Source: an uncultured Actinomycetes bacterium
GTDB lineage: Bacteria > Actinomycetota > Thermoleophilia > Solirubrobacterales > Thermoleophilaceae
Assembly (NCBI GenBank): GCA_946481495.1
Contig: CAMLNW010000043.1
Coordinates: 1 to 14,070, forward strand
Length of the DNA stretch: 14,070 bases
Direction: 5' to 3'
A model generated the notes under the pieces. That model was given only the letters and a program-made list of their open reading frames with translations, had not been told where the DNA came from and made no database searches. Within the stretch, counting starts at the first letter, position 1; every line of letters begins with the position of its first letter. Below are positions 1 to 5,814 of this stretch, one piece after another. The position numbers and the translations under genes were made by a program.

Positions 1-326
1 CGCCCCCTCCCCCCGGCGCGCAACCGCCGCCGCTCTGGGGTGGCGAGGACCACCTGCGTGAGCTGTTCGGCGACCGAGTCGATTGGCGCACGCTCGAGCG
101 CGACGACCTCGAGGTCACCGCCTTCGAGCATCCACATGACTACGGCGAGCACTTCAAGGCCCGCTACGGCCCGACCATCGTCGCGCGTGCCAATGCGACG
201 AAGTCCGGTCGCGACGAGGAGTTCGACGCGGCGGTCGACCAGTTCTGCGGCGAGTGGAACTGCGGGTCGGCCGAGGACGCGCGCTTCGAGCAGGAGTATC
301 TGGTCGCCGTAGGCACCCGCCTCTGA
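1..326 (+). CDS. Class I SAM-dependent methyltransferase, C-terminal part
   Basis: The frame is open from the window edge (first full codon at base 3) to TGA at 324-326, giving about 107 residues without a start, so the gene begins upstream. It opens with a proline-rich loop (PPPPGAQPPPLWG), continues with EDHLRELFGDRV and the aromatic stretch HFKARYGPTIVARA, and ends with an EYLVAVGTRL beta-strand. In UbiE/Methyltransf_11-type enzymes this arrangement follows the SAM-binding core: a substrate-side insertion and then the last strands of the Rossmann-like fold. The SAM-binding glycine motif itself lies outside the window, so the substrate cannot be named. GC3 is high and there is no frame break. 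The assignment rests on recognising the C-terminal pattern and is moderately secure. Confidence 0.7.
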   Translation, partial: PPPPGAQPPPLWGGEDHLRELFGDRVDWRTLERDDLEVTAFEHPHDYGEHFKARYGPTIVARANATKSGRDEEFDAAVDQFCGEWNCGSAEDARFEQEYLVAVGTRL

Positions 327-342
327 GCAGGCTTTACCAACA

Positions 343-360
343 CCTGACCATTGCCTGACC
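343..360. repeat. Short direct repeat in the intergenic region before the redox operon
   Basis: CCTGACC occurs at 343-349 and again at 354-360, exactly 11 bases apart (one helical turn), in the 67-base gap between the methyltransferase stop and the first redox-operon gene. Same-face spacing is what a dimeric regulator would need. No known regulator is recognised from the sequence, and chance is a reasonable alternative. Confidence 0.25.
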
Positions 361-371
361 GGGCCTTGTAG

Positions 372-398
372 GCCGTGCGCCGATCTTCGGCGCATGGC
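372..398 (+). promoter_or_regulatory. Strong hairpin enclosing the start codon of the 394 gene
   Basis: The arms 372-383 and 387-398 pair over 12 base pairs (11 Watson-Crick, one G-U at 375/395) around a TCT loop. The core 376-383/387-394 is a perfect 8-bp inverted repeat (TGCGCCGA/TCGGCGCA). The ATG at 394-396 lies inside the 3' arm, so in RNA the start codon would be paired. No T-run follows, which argues against a simple intrinsic terminator for the methyltransferase gene. Translational control of the downstream operon, or the tail of an upstream terminator, are the two readings. Confidence 0.55.
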
Positions 399-825
399 AC
401 TGAACCGAACGACCCTCTCCGCCACCGCCACCCTGCTCGCGCTCGGTGCGCTCGCGGCCGTCGCGTTGGGCGCCGGTCGCGACGAACCCGCGACCGAGCC
501 TGCCGGCGCCCCCACGCCACAGGTCCGGACCGAGATCGTGCGGCGCACCGTGCGCGTTCCAGCGCAACCGGCCGCCGCCGCATCCTCCGCACCCCGCGCC
601 GCACCGGCCGCCGCTCCCGTTGCGGCCGCCGCAGCACCGCCACCCGCCCCCGATGACCGTGGCGACGACCACGGTGACGACGACTTCGACGACGACCACA
701 GCGGCCACGGCCACGGCGGTGACGAACGCGACGACGACAGCGGACACGACGACGGCGACAGCGACGACTGGGACGACGACAACAGCGGGCACGGTGGCGG
801 AGATGACGACCACGACGACGACTGA
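394..825 (+). CDS. Small membrane-anchored protein with Asp/His-rich tail
   Basis: This 143-residue protein is not recognised as a named family. Residues 8-27 form a hydrophobic segment after a short Arg-containing start, fitting a signal anchor or signal peptide. A short basic patch (VRTEIVRRTVRV, 44-55) follows, then an Ala/Pro linker (57-86), and a tail from 87 to the end made almost entirely of Asp, His and Gly. Such tails can bind divalent metals or calcium; that is inference. The hydrophobic segment, the acidic spot and the RR patch resemble the next protein, so the two look paralogous. The gene heads a tight run with apbE and a ferric-reductase-like protein, which suggests a membrane redox or metal role. 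The ATG lies inside a strong hairpin and no Shine-Dalgarno is visible. The repetitive tail is also open in a second frame. Confidence 0.6.
   Translation: MALNRTTLSATATLLALGALAAVALGAGRDEPATEPAGAPTPQVRTEIVRRTVRVPAQPAAAASSAPRAAPAAAPVAAAAAPPPAPDDRGDDHGDDDFDDDHSGHGHGGDERDDDSGHDDGDSDDWDDDNSGHGGGDDDHDDD
650..825. repeat. Low-complexity GAC/CAC/GGC tract open in two frames
   Basis: The stretch is built of imperfect GAC, CAC, GGC and ACG triplets. In the frame of the 394 gene it encodes an Asp/His/Gly tail ending at TGA 823-825. In the frame of the following gene it is also free of stops and would encode a Thr/Ala-rich segment starting at an ATG at 653. The units are irregular, with no spacer structure, so it is neither a CRISPR nor a clean tandem array. 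It probably grows and shrinks by replication slippage. Confidence 0.6.
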
Positions 826-1132
826 CCGCTCGAGCGGGCTCCCTGTCGCGACGGTCGCCGCCGCGCTGTTCTGCATCGTCCTGATCTATCTGGCGCTCCA
901 GATCCGGGCAGGCCAGGATCCGGCGATCGGCGCGATGAAGCCGCCCGCCACCTCCGCCCGGCCGCTAGTCGTCCGGCGAATCGTCATCCGGCGGATCGTC
1001 GAGCAGGCAGCACCCGCGACCGTGGGTGGTCAAGCGGTCGCTACAGCGCCAATCGGGTCCAGCGCGCCCGTGGCGGCAGCACCGGTGACTTCGGCACCGG
1101 CACCAGCCCCGGTCGTCAGCGGTGGGTCGTGA
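803..1132 (+). CDS. Small single-pass membrane protein, paralogue of its upstream neighbour
   Basis: The ATG at 803, directly preceded by GGAG, gives 109 residues: a Thr-rich start (2-7), a clear transmembrane helix (about 13-34), then AGQDPA, a strongly basic hydrophobic patch PLVVRRIVIRRIV (54-66), and an Ala/Pro/Ser/Val-rich tail. No named family is recognised. The order helix, G-x-D-P/E-P-A, then VRR-x-V about 19 residues later, matches the preceding protein and suggests tandem duplication. It overlaps the upstream gene by 23 bases, and its stop overlaps the apbE GTG (GTGA at 1129-1132), so translational coupling is likely. An in-frame ATG at 653 would give a 159-residue form with a long Thr/Ala-rich N-terminus; which start is used cannot be told from sequence. 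Confidence 0.6.
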   Translation: MTTTTTTDRSSGLPVATVAAALFCIVLIYLALQIRAGQDPAIGAMKPPATSARPLVVRRIVIRRIVEQAAPATVGGQAVATAPIGSSAPVAAAPVTSAPAPAPVVSGGS

Positions 1133-2055
1133 GCCAGCCGGTGGTCGCCCTGAAGCCGCCTACCGTCGACGAGGCTTTCGCCGCGCTCGGCAGCACGGTG
1201 CGCCTGATCGCAACCGGTTTCGGCGCGCGCGCCGCCGTCGCCGAGGCCCGGGCGATCGTTCTCGACTACCACGCACGCCTATCGCGCTTCCTGCCGACGT
1301 CCGAGCTCTCGGCGCTTAACGAAGACCCGCGCGATGTCGTCCCAGCTTCTCCGCTGCTGCGATCGGCCGTGAGCGCCGCACTGTGGGCAGCGAAAAGCAG
1401 CGGCGGTCTCGTCGACCCCTGCCTCCTGGACGCGCTGGAGGCGGCTGGCTACGTCGACTCGTACGAACCCAAGGAAGACGTCCCCCTACCCGTGCGCTCC
1501 TGGCGGCAGGCGCAGCCGCACCCGGAACGGAACTGGAAAGCGGTGCGCGTCGACGACGACGCCGGAATGATCGTGCGCCCCTCCGGGCTACGCCTAGATC
1601 TCGGCGGCTCGGGCAAGGGCCATGTCGCCGACCTGCTCGCGGCTCGGTTCGACGATCTCGACCAGTGGGTCGTCGACTGCGGTGGCGACATTCGCGTCGG
1701 AGGCCGCCGTGAGATCGAGATCGCCCACCCGCTGCGCGACTGGCCGGCGGCACGACTCACGGTCGAGGACCGGGCGGTAGCGACGTCGAGCGTCGTGTCG
1801 CGCGCATGGACGGTCGCCGACGGCCTGCCCGCTCACCACCTGCTCGATCCGCTGACCGGTCGCCCGGTCTGGACCGAGGTGCTCACCGCGACCGCACTCG
1901 GGCCGACGACCCTCGAGGCTGAGACGCTGGCGAAGCTGGCGTTGCTGCGCGGTCCCGACGAAGCGCGCACGGTGCTGGCAGCGCACGGCGGAGCACTCGT
2001 CCATGGCGATGGTCAGGTCGAGCTCATCGGAGAACGTGTCGAGGTCGCGGCATGA
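1129..2055 (+). CDS. apbE: FAD:protein FMN transferase (ApbE family)
   Basis: ApbE enzymes transfer FMN from FAD to a Thr/Ser of a target protein, making covalently flavinylated electron carriers. This 308-residue protein shows the family landmarks in order: LGSTVRL near the start, GLVDPCLLDALEAAGY (93-108), LDLGGSGKGHVAD (156-168), VVDCGGDIRVGG (181-192), ATSS (218-221), HHLLDPLTGRP (236-246) and a closing EAETLAK helix (263-269). By eye, the metal-binding Asp and Thr of the usual ADALATA motif align with Glu264 and Lys268, a divergent form I associate with actinobacterial members. No signal peptide is seen, so a cytoplasmic location is likely. It is locked into the operon by 4-base overlaps on both sides (GTGA, ATGA). 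No FMN_bind-domain target is encoded in the window. Family assignment is secure; activity is less so. Confidence 0.9.
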   Translation: MSQPVVALKPPTVDEAFAALGSTVRLIATGFGARAAVAEARAIVLDYHARLSRFLPTSELSALNEDPRDVVPASPLLRSAVSAALWAAKSSGGLVDPCLLDALEAAGYVDSYEPKEDVPLPVRSWRQAQPHPERNWKAVRVDDDAGMIVRPSGLRLDLGGSGKGHVADLLAARFDDLDQWVVDCGGDIRVGGRREIEIAHPLRDWPAARLTVEDRAVATSSVVSRAWTVADGLPAHHLLDPLTGRPVWTEVLTATALGPTTLEAETLAKLALLRGPDEARTVLAAHGGALVHGDGQVELIGERVEVAA

Positions 2056-3644
2056 CGGGCCCAGACCCTGCCGAGTTCAGCTGGTGGCTGGCGTCACGCG
2101 CCGCCGGTGTGGTCGCACTGCTGTGCATCACCGCGTCCGTGGCGATCGGTCTCGCGATGGCCGGCCGAGTCTCGCAACGTCCCGGGCTAGCACGGACGCT
2201 CCTCTCACTCCACCAACAGACCGCCCTCGTCGGCCTGGTGGCGATCGCCGTCCACGGCATCACCCTGCTCGGCGATCGCTTCCTGTCGCCGTCGATCGGC
2301 GATATCACGTTGCCCTTCACGAGCACCTACGAGCCGCTCTGGACAGGACTCGGCGTGACCGGCGGCTGGCTCGGCGCGCTGCTCGGGTTCTCCTACTGGA
2401 TCAGGCAGTGGATCGGGCCGGCCCTCTGGCGCAAGCTGCACCGCGCGACCGTGCTCGTCTACGTGCTGGCGGTCGCCCACACCCTCGGCGCCGGCACCGA
2501 CGCGTCGACGACATGGATGCGCCTGCTACTCGTAGTCACCGGCGCGCCGATCGTCTTTCTCTTCGTCATGCGGGTTCTGACGCCGCCCACTGGCCCGGTG
2601 TTTCGTCACTATCGCGTCACGGGGGTGACGCTGGAGAGCAGCACGGTCTGCTCGTTCGAGCTCGCACCGGCGCGCTGGAGGCGGCTGCCCGCGCCCGAGC
2701 CGGGCCAGTTCGTCATGGTCCGCTCGCAGATCCCCGACGTCGGACCGACGACGCGCGGCTATTCGGTCTCGAGCGCGGCGAGCAGGCGCCGGCTTCGACT
2801 CAGCGTCAAGCGCGAGCCGGGCGGCGTCATGAGCGAGCACCTCCATGCGACGCTCGACACCGGTGCGACGATCGATCTCGCCGGACCCCACGGCAAGTTC
2901 GTCCTCGGAGGCCACCGCACCCGGCCCGTCGTCCTGATCAGCGCCGGCATCGGCGCTACGCCCGTCCTCGCGATGCTGCATTCGCTTGTCGCGGAGAGCT
3001 CGCGACGCGAGGTGTGGTGGATACACGGGGCGCGCAACGGGCGCGAGCACCCGTTCCGGGCCGAGACACAGCAACTGATCGCTGGCCTCCCGAACGGCCA
3101 AAGCCACATCCGCTACTCGCAGCCGGACCAGCGCGACGTTCCCCGGCGCGACTACGACGCGGCGGGCAGGATCGACGCGAAGGCGTTGCTCGACCTCGGC
3201 GTTCCGCTCGACGCCGAGTATCGGCTGTGCGGACCACCGGCGTTCGTCGCGGAGCTGCGGGCCGGTCTGGACGGTGCCGGCGTCGACCCCGCGCGGATCG
3301 ACAGCGAGAGCTTCGGCGGTCCGGCGGCACCAGCCGCCGACCTGCCTTCCCCCGCGTCCCGCTCGGTCACGGCTCCCGCCGTACCCTCAGGCCCCTCGGT
3401 CGAGTTCTCGCGGTCGGGCGTCACCGCTGCCTGGGAGCCACGCTGCGCGAGCCTGCTGGACCTCGCCGAAGCCAACGGCGTAAACGCCGCGTTCGGATGC
3501 CGTATCGGCGCCTGCCATGGCTGCCACGCGCGCGTCCTCGACGGCACCGTGCGTCACGACCCGGAGCCGCTCGAACCGGCGCCGTCCGGCGGCGCGCTGC
3601 TGTGCTGTGCGGTGCCGGAAGGCGACGTAGTGCTGGACGCCTGA
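2052..3644 (+). CDS. Ferric reductase-like membrane domain fused to FAD/NAD reductase and [2Fe-2S] ferredoxin
   Basis: A 530-residue, three-part electron-transfer protein. Residues 10-176 hold several membrane helices with two His pairs (H54/H68 and H130/H143, spaced 14 and 13), as expected for b-type haem ligation in ferric-reductase-like domains. Residues 184-290 form an FNR-type FAD domain with RGYSVSS (235-241) and GGVMSEHL (257-264). Residues 291-420 form the NAD(P) domain with SAGIGATPV (297-305) and CGPP (393-396). The C-terminus carries a plant-type [2Fe-2S] motif: C483-x4-C488-x2-C491 plus C518 or C519. A likely path is NAD(P)H to FAD to iron-sulfur and/or haem, then across the membrane. 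The ATG overlaps the apbE stop. The acceptor (iron, a flavinylated protein, or something bound by the two small membrane proteins) is unknown. Confidence 0.9.
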   Translation: MTGPDPAEFSWWLASRAAGVVALLCITASVAIGLAMAGRVSQRPGLARTLLSLHQQTALVGLVAIAVHGITLLGDRFLSPSIGDITLPFTSTYEPLWTGLGVTGGWLGALLGFSYWIRQWIGPALWRKLHRATVLVYVLAVAHTLGAGTDASTTWMRLLLVVTGAPIVFLFVMRVLTPPTGPVFRHYRVTGVTLESSTVCSFELAPARWRRLPAPEPGQFVMVRSQIPDVGPTTRGYSVSSAASRRRLRLSVKREPGGVMSEHLHATLDTGATIDLAGPHGKFVLGGHRTRPVVLISAGIGATPVLAMLHSLVAESSRREVWWIHGARNGREHPFRAETQQLIAGLPNGQSHIRYSQPDQRDVPRRDYDAAGRIDAKALLDLGVPLDAEYRLCGPPAFVAELRAGLDGAGVDPARIDSESFGGPAAPAADLPSPASRSVTAPAVPSGPSVEFSRSGVTAAWEPRCASLLDLAEANGVNAAFGCRIGACHGCHARVLDGTVRHDPEPLEPAPSGGALLCCAVPEGDVVLDA

Positions 3645-3651
3645 CGCGCGT

Positions 3652-3657
3652 TATCGT
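3652..3657 (+). promoter_or_regulatory. Candidate -10 element (TATCGT) for a leaderless PPK2 transcript
   Basis: TATCGT sits 8 bases after the stop of the reductase gene and exactly 6 bases before ATC 3664, the position where PPK2 must begin. The same hexamer is the -10 candidate of the thrC riboswitch promoter in this window, and TAGCGT sits 6 bases before the ATG at 12139. The spacing fits transcription starting at or next to the start codon. Confidence 0.4.
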
Positions 3658-3663
3658 CAAACA

Positions 3664-4455
3664 ATCGCCACCAAGACGCTGACCAAGCGCGAATACGACA
3701 AGGAGCTCGAGCGGCTCCAGACCGATCTCGTGCGGCTGCAGGAGTGGATCAAGCAGGAGAAGCTGAAGGTCGTCGTGATCTTCGAGGGGCGCGACACGGC
3801 CGGCAAGGGCGGCGCGATCAAGCGGATCGTCGAGAAGACCAACCCGCGCGTGATCCGCAACGTCGCGCTCGCGACGCCGACCGATCGCGAGCGTACTGAG
3901 TGGTACTTCCAGCGCTACGTCGCGCAGCTGCCAGCCGGCGGAGAGATGGTCCTGTTCGATCGCTCCTGGTACAACCGCGCCGGCGTCGAGCGCGTGATGG
4001 GCTTCTGCACCGACGCCGAGTATCAGGAGTTCATGCGCAGCTGCCCGCTGTTCGAGCGCATGCTCCAACAGTCGGGACTCGTGCTGATCAAGTACTGGCT
4101 ATCAGTCAGCGACGAGGAGCAGGAGCGCCGCTTCGAGAAGCGGCTGAAGGACCCCGCCAAGCGCTGGAAGCTCAGCCCGATCGACCTCGAGGCCCGCGCG
4201 CGCTGGGTCGACTACGCCGAGGCGAAGGACGAGATGTTCGCCTACACCGACACCAAGGAGTCGCCATGGTGGGTCGTCGAGGCCGACGACAAGCGCACCG
4301 CACGGCTCAATTTGATCGCCCACCTGCTCGACCAGATCCCTCATGGCGAGGTCGAGTACGAGTCGGTAGAGCTCCCACCGCGTCAGCAGCGCGCCTACGT
4401 TCGCCCGCCCGAGGACACGCAGACCTACGTGCCCGAGCGCTACCGCGTCGAGTAG
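3664..4455 (+). CDS. ppk2: Polyphosphate kinase 2, class I type
   Basis: PPK2 moves phosphate between polyphosphate and nucleoside diphosphates; class I single-domain enzymes mainly make ATP/GTP from ADP/GDP. Numbering from 3664 (263 residues), the protein has an N-terminal helix (KREYDKELERLQ), a Walker A GRDTAGKGG (42-50), a Walker B FDRSWYNRAGVERV (98-111) and the lid region KRWKLSPID. Length and motifs fit a complete enzyme. The start is a problem. The frame is open from 3631, but between there and GTG 3730 there is no ATG, GTG or TTG. GTG 3730 would remove the conserved N-terminal helix. ATC 3664 (then GCC ACC AAG, giving MATKTLTKREYD) is my preferred start, with CTG 3679 as alternative. 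Its stop TAG abuts the stop of the convergent peptidase gene with no gap. Confidence 0.88.
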   Translation: MATKTLTKREYDKELERLQTDLVRLQEWIKQEKLKVVVIFEGRDTAGKGGAIKRIVEKTNPRVIRNVALATPTDRERTEWYFQRYVAQLPAGGEMVLFDRSWYNRAGVERVMGFCTDAEYQEFMRSCPLFERMLQQSGLVLIKYWLSVSDEEQERRFEKRLKDPAKRWKLSPIDLEARARWVDYAEAKDEMFAYTDTKESPWWVVEADDKRTARLNLIAHLLDQIPHGEVEYESVELPPRQQRAYVRPPEDTQTYVPERYRVE

Positions 4456-5787
4456 CTAGCGCTCGCGGAGCGACTTGGGAGCGGCCATCCGGTCGAGCAT
4501 GCGGCGGTAGCTCCGCATCGCCGGCGCCGCGAAGTCGCCGTGGGTCTGGTTGCGCAGCCGGGCGACGCGCTCGCGATGAAACGGGCTGGACAGGCTCTCC
4601 GCGTGGCCGATGACGTTGCGCGTGGCGATCCCGTAACTGCCCTGGAGCATGCGCGTGAGACGCAGCGATGCGGCACGCTGGCGACGGTTGGCGAGCACCT
4701 GGCGATCGCTGACGCCGACGTGCTCGATGCCGATCGCCGTCCAGTTAAGACCGACCGTGTGGCGACACATGATCGTCGGCGGCACGAGCTGATGGATCGT
4801 CCCGTCGCGGTCGATCACGAAGTGGGCGCAGACACCGGGCAGCTCGCCGAGCTCGACGTCGGGCGTGTCGGCGGCAAACGTGTTGAACGCCGACGAGAAG
4901 CTGTTCGAGGCGGTGTAGTGCTCGACGATCGCGCGCGGCCGTCGCAGCCGATAGTCGTCGACCCCGTAGTGGCGCTTGGCGTAGGCCCGCATCTCCGCCT
5001 TGCGCCGGGACCCGAAGGGGATCGGCGTCTGCACGACACGCGGTGGCGCCACAGCCCGCACGAGCGCGGCGACCGCACCAGCGTGGCGAACGACTCCGCG
5101 CCCGTCGAGACGACCGGCCGGCAGCTCGACCACGAACGCGCTGTCGTCGGGGAAGGCGCTGTTCTGCCAGCTCGTCGCGGTACCGGGGAGCGGCGCGATC
5201 CGCTTGTACGGCAGCCGCGAGTGCTGCGCGTACAGCCGCTCTAGATACGGATCGCCACCGGAACGATCGACCAACCGCATGTGCTGGTGGTACCAGACCG
5301 TCACGCGTGGCCGAACGCGTCGGATCAGACGCGCCATTGCCTGCGACTCGGGCTCCGAGAGCGGCGCCGGTCCTGAGTAGTAGGTGTCGAAGGGCATGCC
5401 GTTCGGTCGCCAGCCGAACGGGAAGTTGCGGTTGAGGTCAACCCCGCGCCCATTCCAGCGGGTGCCGGCCTGGCGACCATCGGGGTTGACGCTGTCGACG
5501 AGCAGCAGCGCGACGCCGCGTGGCGGGCGGATCGCCCGCAGGCGGCGCACGATCGCGCGTCCCGCAGGCTCGCTGCCGTGGATCTCGCCGACGACGAGCA
5601 CCGTCCGCGCGGCGCGTGGCGAACCCACCCAGCGCGCCTGGATCGGTCGGCCATCGACGGATGTGCCGACGGCGATGACCCGTTGCGCGCTCGCGGCGAG
5701 GCCGTCTTCGGCGTGACCGACGGGGGCAACGGCGGCCGCGACCAGCAGCGGAAGGCCGGCGAGCAACGAGGCGGTGGTTCGTCGCAC
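4456..5787 (-). CDS. Secreted peptidoglycan hydrolase: M14 zinc peptidase fused to N-acetylmuramoyl-L-alanine amidase (Amidase_2)
   Basis: A 443-residue protein starting at GTG with a signal peptide (RR, then a hydrophobic stretch 8-22, probable cleavage near GHA-ED at 24-28). Residues about 35-248 are an M14 metallopeptidase: HGSEP gives zinc ligands H70 and E73, NPDG at 101-104, GVDLNRNFP (115-123) carries the substrate-binding Asn/Arg, YHQH supplies the third His (H167 or H169), and FVVELP provides catalytic E221. Residues about 284-410 are an Amidase_2/PGRP-like domain: EHYTAS (H290), AHFVIDRDGTIHQLV (321-335), CRHTVGLNWTAIGIEHVG (341-358), GHAESLSSPFH (H395 and H404 as zinc ligands). M14 enzymes of this type cut peptide-stem bonds such as gamma-D-Glu-DAP; the amidase cuts MurNAc-L-Ala. 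All key residues are visible in both domains, so both are likely active outside the membrane. Confidence 0.88.
   Translation of the reverse strand: MRRTTASLLAGLPLLVAAAVAPVGHAEDGLAASAQRVIAVGTSVDGRPIQARWVGSPRAARTVLVVGEIHGSEPAGRAIVRRLRAIRPPRGVALLLVDSVNPDGRQAGTRWNGRGVDLNRNFPFGWRPNGMPFDTYYSGPAPLSEPESQAMARLIRRVRPRVTVWYHQHMRLVDRSGGDPYLERLYAQHSRLPYKRIAPLPGTATSWQNSAFPDDSAFVVELPAGRLDGRGVVRHAGAVAALVRAVAPPRVVQTPIPFGSRRKAEMRAYAKRHYGVDDYRLRRPRAIVEHYTASNSFSSAFNTFAADTPDVELGELPGVCAHFVIDRDGTIHQLVPPTIMCRHTVGLNWTAIGIEHVGVSDRQVLANRRQRAASLRLTRMLQGSYGIATRNVIGHAESLSSPFHRERVARLRNQTHGDFAAPAMRSYRRMLDRMAAPKSLRER
4460..4472. terminator. Small hairpin at the convergent ppk2/peptidase boundary
   Basis: CGCTC (4460-4464), loop GCG, GAGCG (4468-4472) form a 5-bp stem just past the ppk2 stop and inside the last codons of the opposing peptidase gene. 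There is no T-run on either strand, so it is at best a weak terminator. With no intergenic space between the two genes, any terminator must overlap coding sequence. Confidence 0.2.
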
Positions 5788-5794
5788 GCCAGAC

Positions 5795-5800
5795 AGGCTA
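5795..5800 (-). promoter_or_regulatory. Candidate -10 (TAGCCT) before the peptidase/amidase gene
   Basis: On the minus strand TAGCCT ends 7 bases before the GTG start at 5787, within the 27-base gap after the SDR gene. No Shine-Dalgarno is present. The spacing matches the other TAnnnT-start pairs in the window and suggests a leaderless transcript independent of the upstream genes. Confidence 0.35.
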
Positions 5801-5814
5801 GTCAGCGCGCCGCG

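Noticed and set aside
446..802. Upstream extension of the second small membrane protein back to 446
   Set aside because: Before 653 the frame gives Arg/Pro/His-rich shadow sequence over the convincing first small protein. Only the part from 653 or 803 is worth considering.
650..825. CRISPR-like or regular tandem repeat array in the GAC-rich stretch
   Set aside because: There are no unique spacers and no fixed unit; it is codon-level low complexity.
2003..3682. 559-codon Arg-rich open frame overlapping the reductase gene on the same strand
   Set aside because: Its product is Arg/Ala/Pro-rich without motifs, while the overlapping frame shows clear haem, FAD, NAD and iron-sulfur motifs. It is a GC-rich shadow.
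3730..4455. PPK2 starting at GTG 3730
   Set aside because: It would cut off the conserved helix (KREYDKELERLQTDL) that family members have before the Walker A region, and no Shine-Dalgarno supports it.
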